Assembly (NCBI RefSeq): GCF_937876455.1
Contig: NZ_CALFIG010000207.1
Location: 1-40,152, forward strand
Direction of reading: 5' to 3'
DNA: 40,152 bases
Origin: an uncultured Flavobacterium sp.
GTDB taxonomy: Bacteria > Bacteroidota > Bacteroidia > Flavobacteriales > Flavobacteriaceae
A program made the position numbers and the translations under genes. The notes below the pieces were generated by a model that had not been told where the DNA came from, searched no databases, and saw nothing but the letters and a program-made list of their open reading frames with translations. Position 1 is the first letter of the stretch. Each line of letters begins with the position of its first letter. Below, piece by piece: positions 39,612 through 40,152 of the stretch.

Positions 39612-40152
39612 ATGAAATTACAAATATTAAGTAAAGCTACGGACTTATTTTTAACGCTTGGTTTTAAAAGCGTTACGATGGACGATATTGCTACTGAAAT
39701 GCGAATTTCAAAAAAAACCATCTATCAACACTACGGCAACAAAGATGAGCTAGTAGAAGAATCTACAATGTATTTGTTTGATACTATTTCAACGGGGATT
39801 GATGCCATTTTTGCGTTAGGGTATAATCCAATTGAAGAATTATTTTTAATTAAGGATTTTGTAATGAAAAATTTAAAAAATGAAAGTACATCTCCTATAT
39901 ACCAGCTTCAGAAATATTACCCTAAGATTCATAAAACACTAATGTTAAAACAATTTGACAAAATGGGCAATTGCGTAGTTGCTAATTTGCAAAAAGGAAT
40001 TGAACAAGGATTTTTTAGAAAAGAAATTAATGTGCCTTTAATTGCAAGATTTTATTTTGCAGGTATGACCAGTTTAAAAGATACCGAAATATTTAACCTA
40101 GAACAATTTCCTTCAAATGAAATTCAACTCCTTTATTTAGAATACCACTTAA
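39612..40152 (+). CDS. TetR/AcrR-family regulator, 3' end cut by the window
   Basis: The frame starts at ATG 39612 and stays open to the window end (180 codons plus one base), so the C-terminus is missing or nearly complete. The N-terminus reads MKLQILSKATDLFLTLGFKSVTMDDIA, followed by ISKKTIYQHYGNKDEL, the TetR DNA-binding signature (helix-turn-helix about residues 23-45). The remainder is helical and unassignable, as is usual for TetR ligand domains. It is divergent from the polyprenyl synthase gene. Its targets are unknown; they may lie beyond the window. A Bacteroidota promoter precedes it. Confidence 0.9.
   Translation, partial: MKLQILSKATDLFLTLGFKSVTMDDIATEMRISKKTIYQHYGNKDELVEESTMYLFDTISTGIDAIFALGYNPIEELFLIKDFVMKNLKNESTSPIYQLQKYYPKIHKTLMLKQFDKMGNCVVANLQKGIEQGFFRKEINVPLIARFYFAGMTSLKDTEIFNLEQFPSNEIQLLYLEYHL

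Overview
The window looks like a chromosomal piece of a Flavobacteriaceae (Bacteroidota) genome, most likely Flavobacterium or a close relative. The DNA is strongly AT-rich. It encodes SusC/SusD/SusE-type outer-membrane glycan uptake proteins and two secreted proteins with C-terminal type IX secretion (T9SS) sorting domains. Ribosomal protein S16 carries a long acidic tail, and many genes are preceded by the Bacteroidota promoter form (TTTG, about 18-21 bp, TAnnTTTG) rather than -35/-10 boxes with Shine-Dalgarno sites.

Layout. (1) 1-1661: tail of an upstream frame, a ferredoxin-NADP reductase-like flavoprotein, a [2Fe-2S] ferredoxin and a tRNA-Leu(UAG). (2) 1784-6174: a large secreted subtilisin-like peptidase facing a cytosolic M20 dipeptidase, with a shared terminator between them. 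(3) 6228-10336: rpsP-rimM-trmN6, glutaryl-CoA dehydrogenase and a DUF3050 protein. (4) 10368-31518: a 21-kb starch/maltodextrin utilisation locus. (5) 31556-40152: a TetA-like exporter, a DUF983 protein, 2-oxoglutarate dehydrogenase E2 and E1, a small predicted outer-membrane protein, a hypothetical gene, a short-chain polyprenyl diphosphate synthase and a TetR-type regulator cut by the window edge.

The starch locus is two divergent blocks around a LacI-type regulator (19264-20283). The left block (minus strand) is susC-susD-susE plus a T9SS-secreted GH13 amylase, for surface binding, cutting and import of starch fragments. The right block (plus strand) is an SLC45-like MFS sugar transporter, beta-phosphoglucomutase, a GH65 maltose phosphorylase, a periplasmic GH13, an esterase-like alpha/beta hydrolase, a GH31 alpha-glucosidase and a second exported GH13. 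Inferred flow: surface amylase, then SusCD uptake, periplasmic trimming by GH13 and GH31, inner-membrane import of maltose, and phosphorolysis to glucose plus beta-glucose-1-phosphate, which PgmB converts to glucose-6-phosphate.

The main surprises are in this locus. The GH31 gene is broken by a frameshift confined to a few bases around 28363-28371. The intergenic regions hold a perfect LacI-type palindrome, a near-identical 20-bp element upstream of both blocks, and a potentially switch-like leader ahead of the transporter. A terminator-like hairpin separates susE from the amylase with no room for a promoter after it, and an esterase of unknown substrate sits inside the operon. No CRISPR array, insertion sequence, prophage or other mobile element was seen. 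No gene-free stretch exceeds 300 bases. I found a recognisable metabolic system with unusual details rather than a clearly new system.
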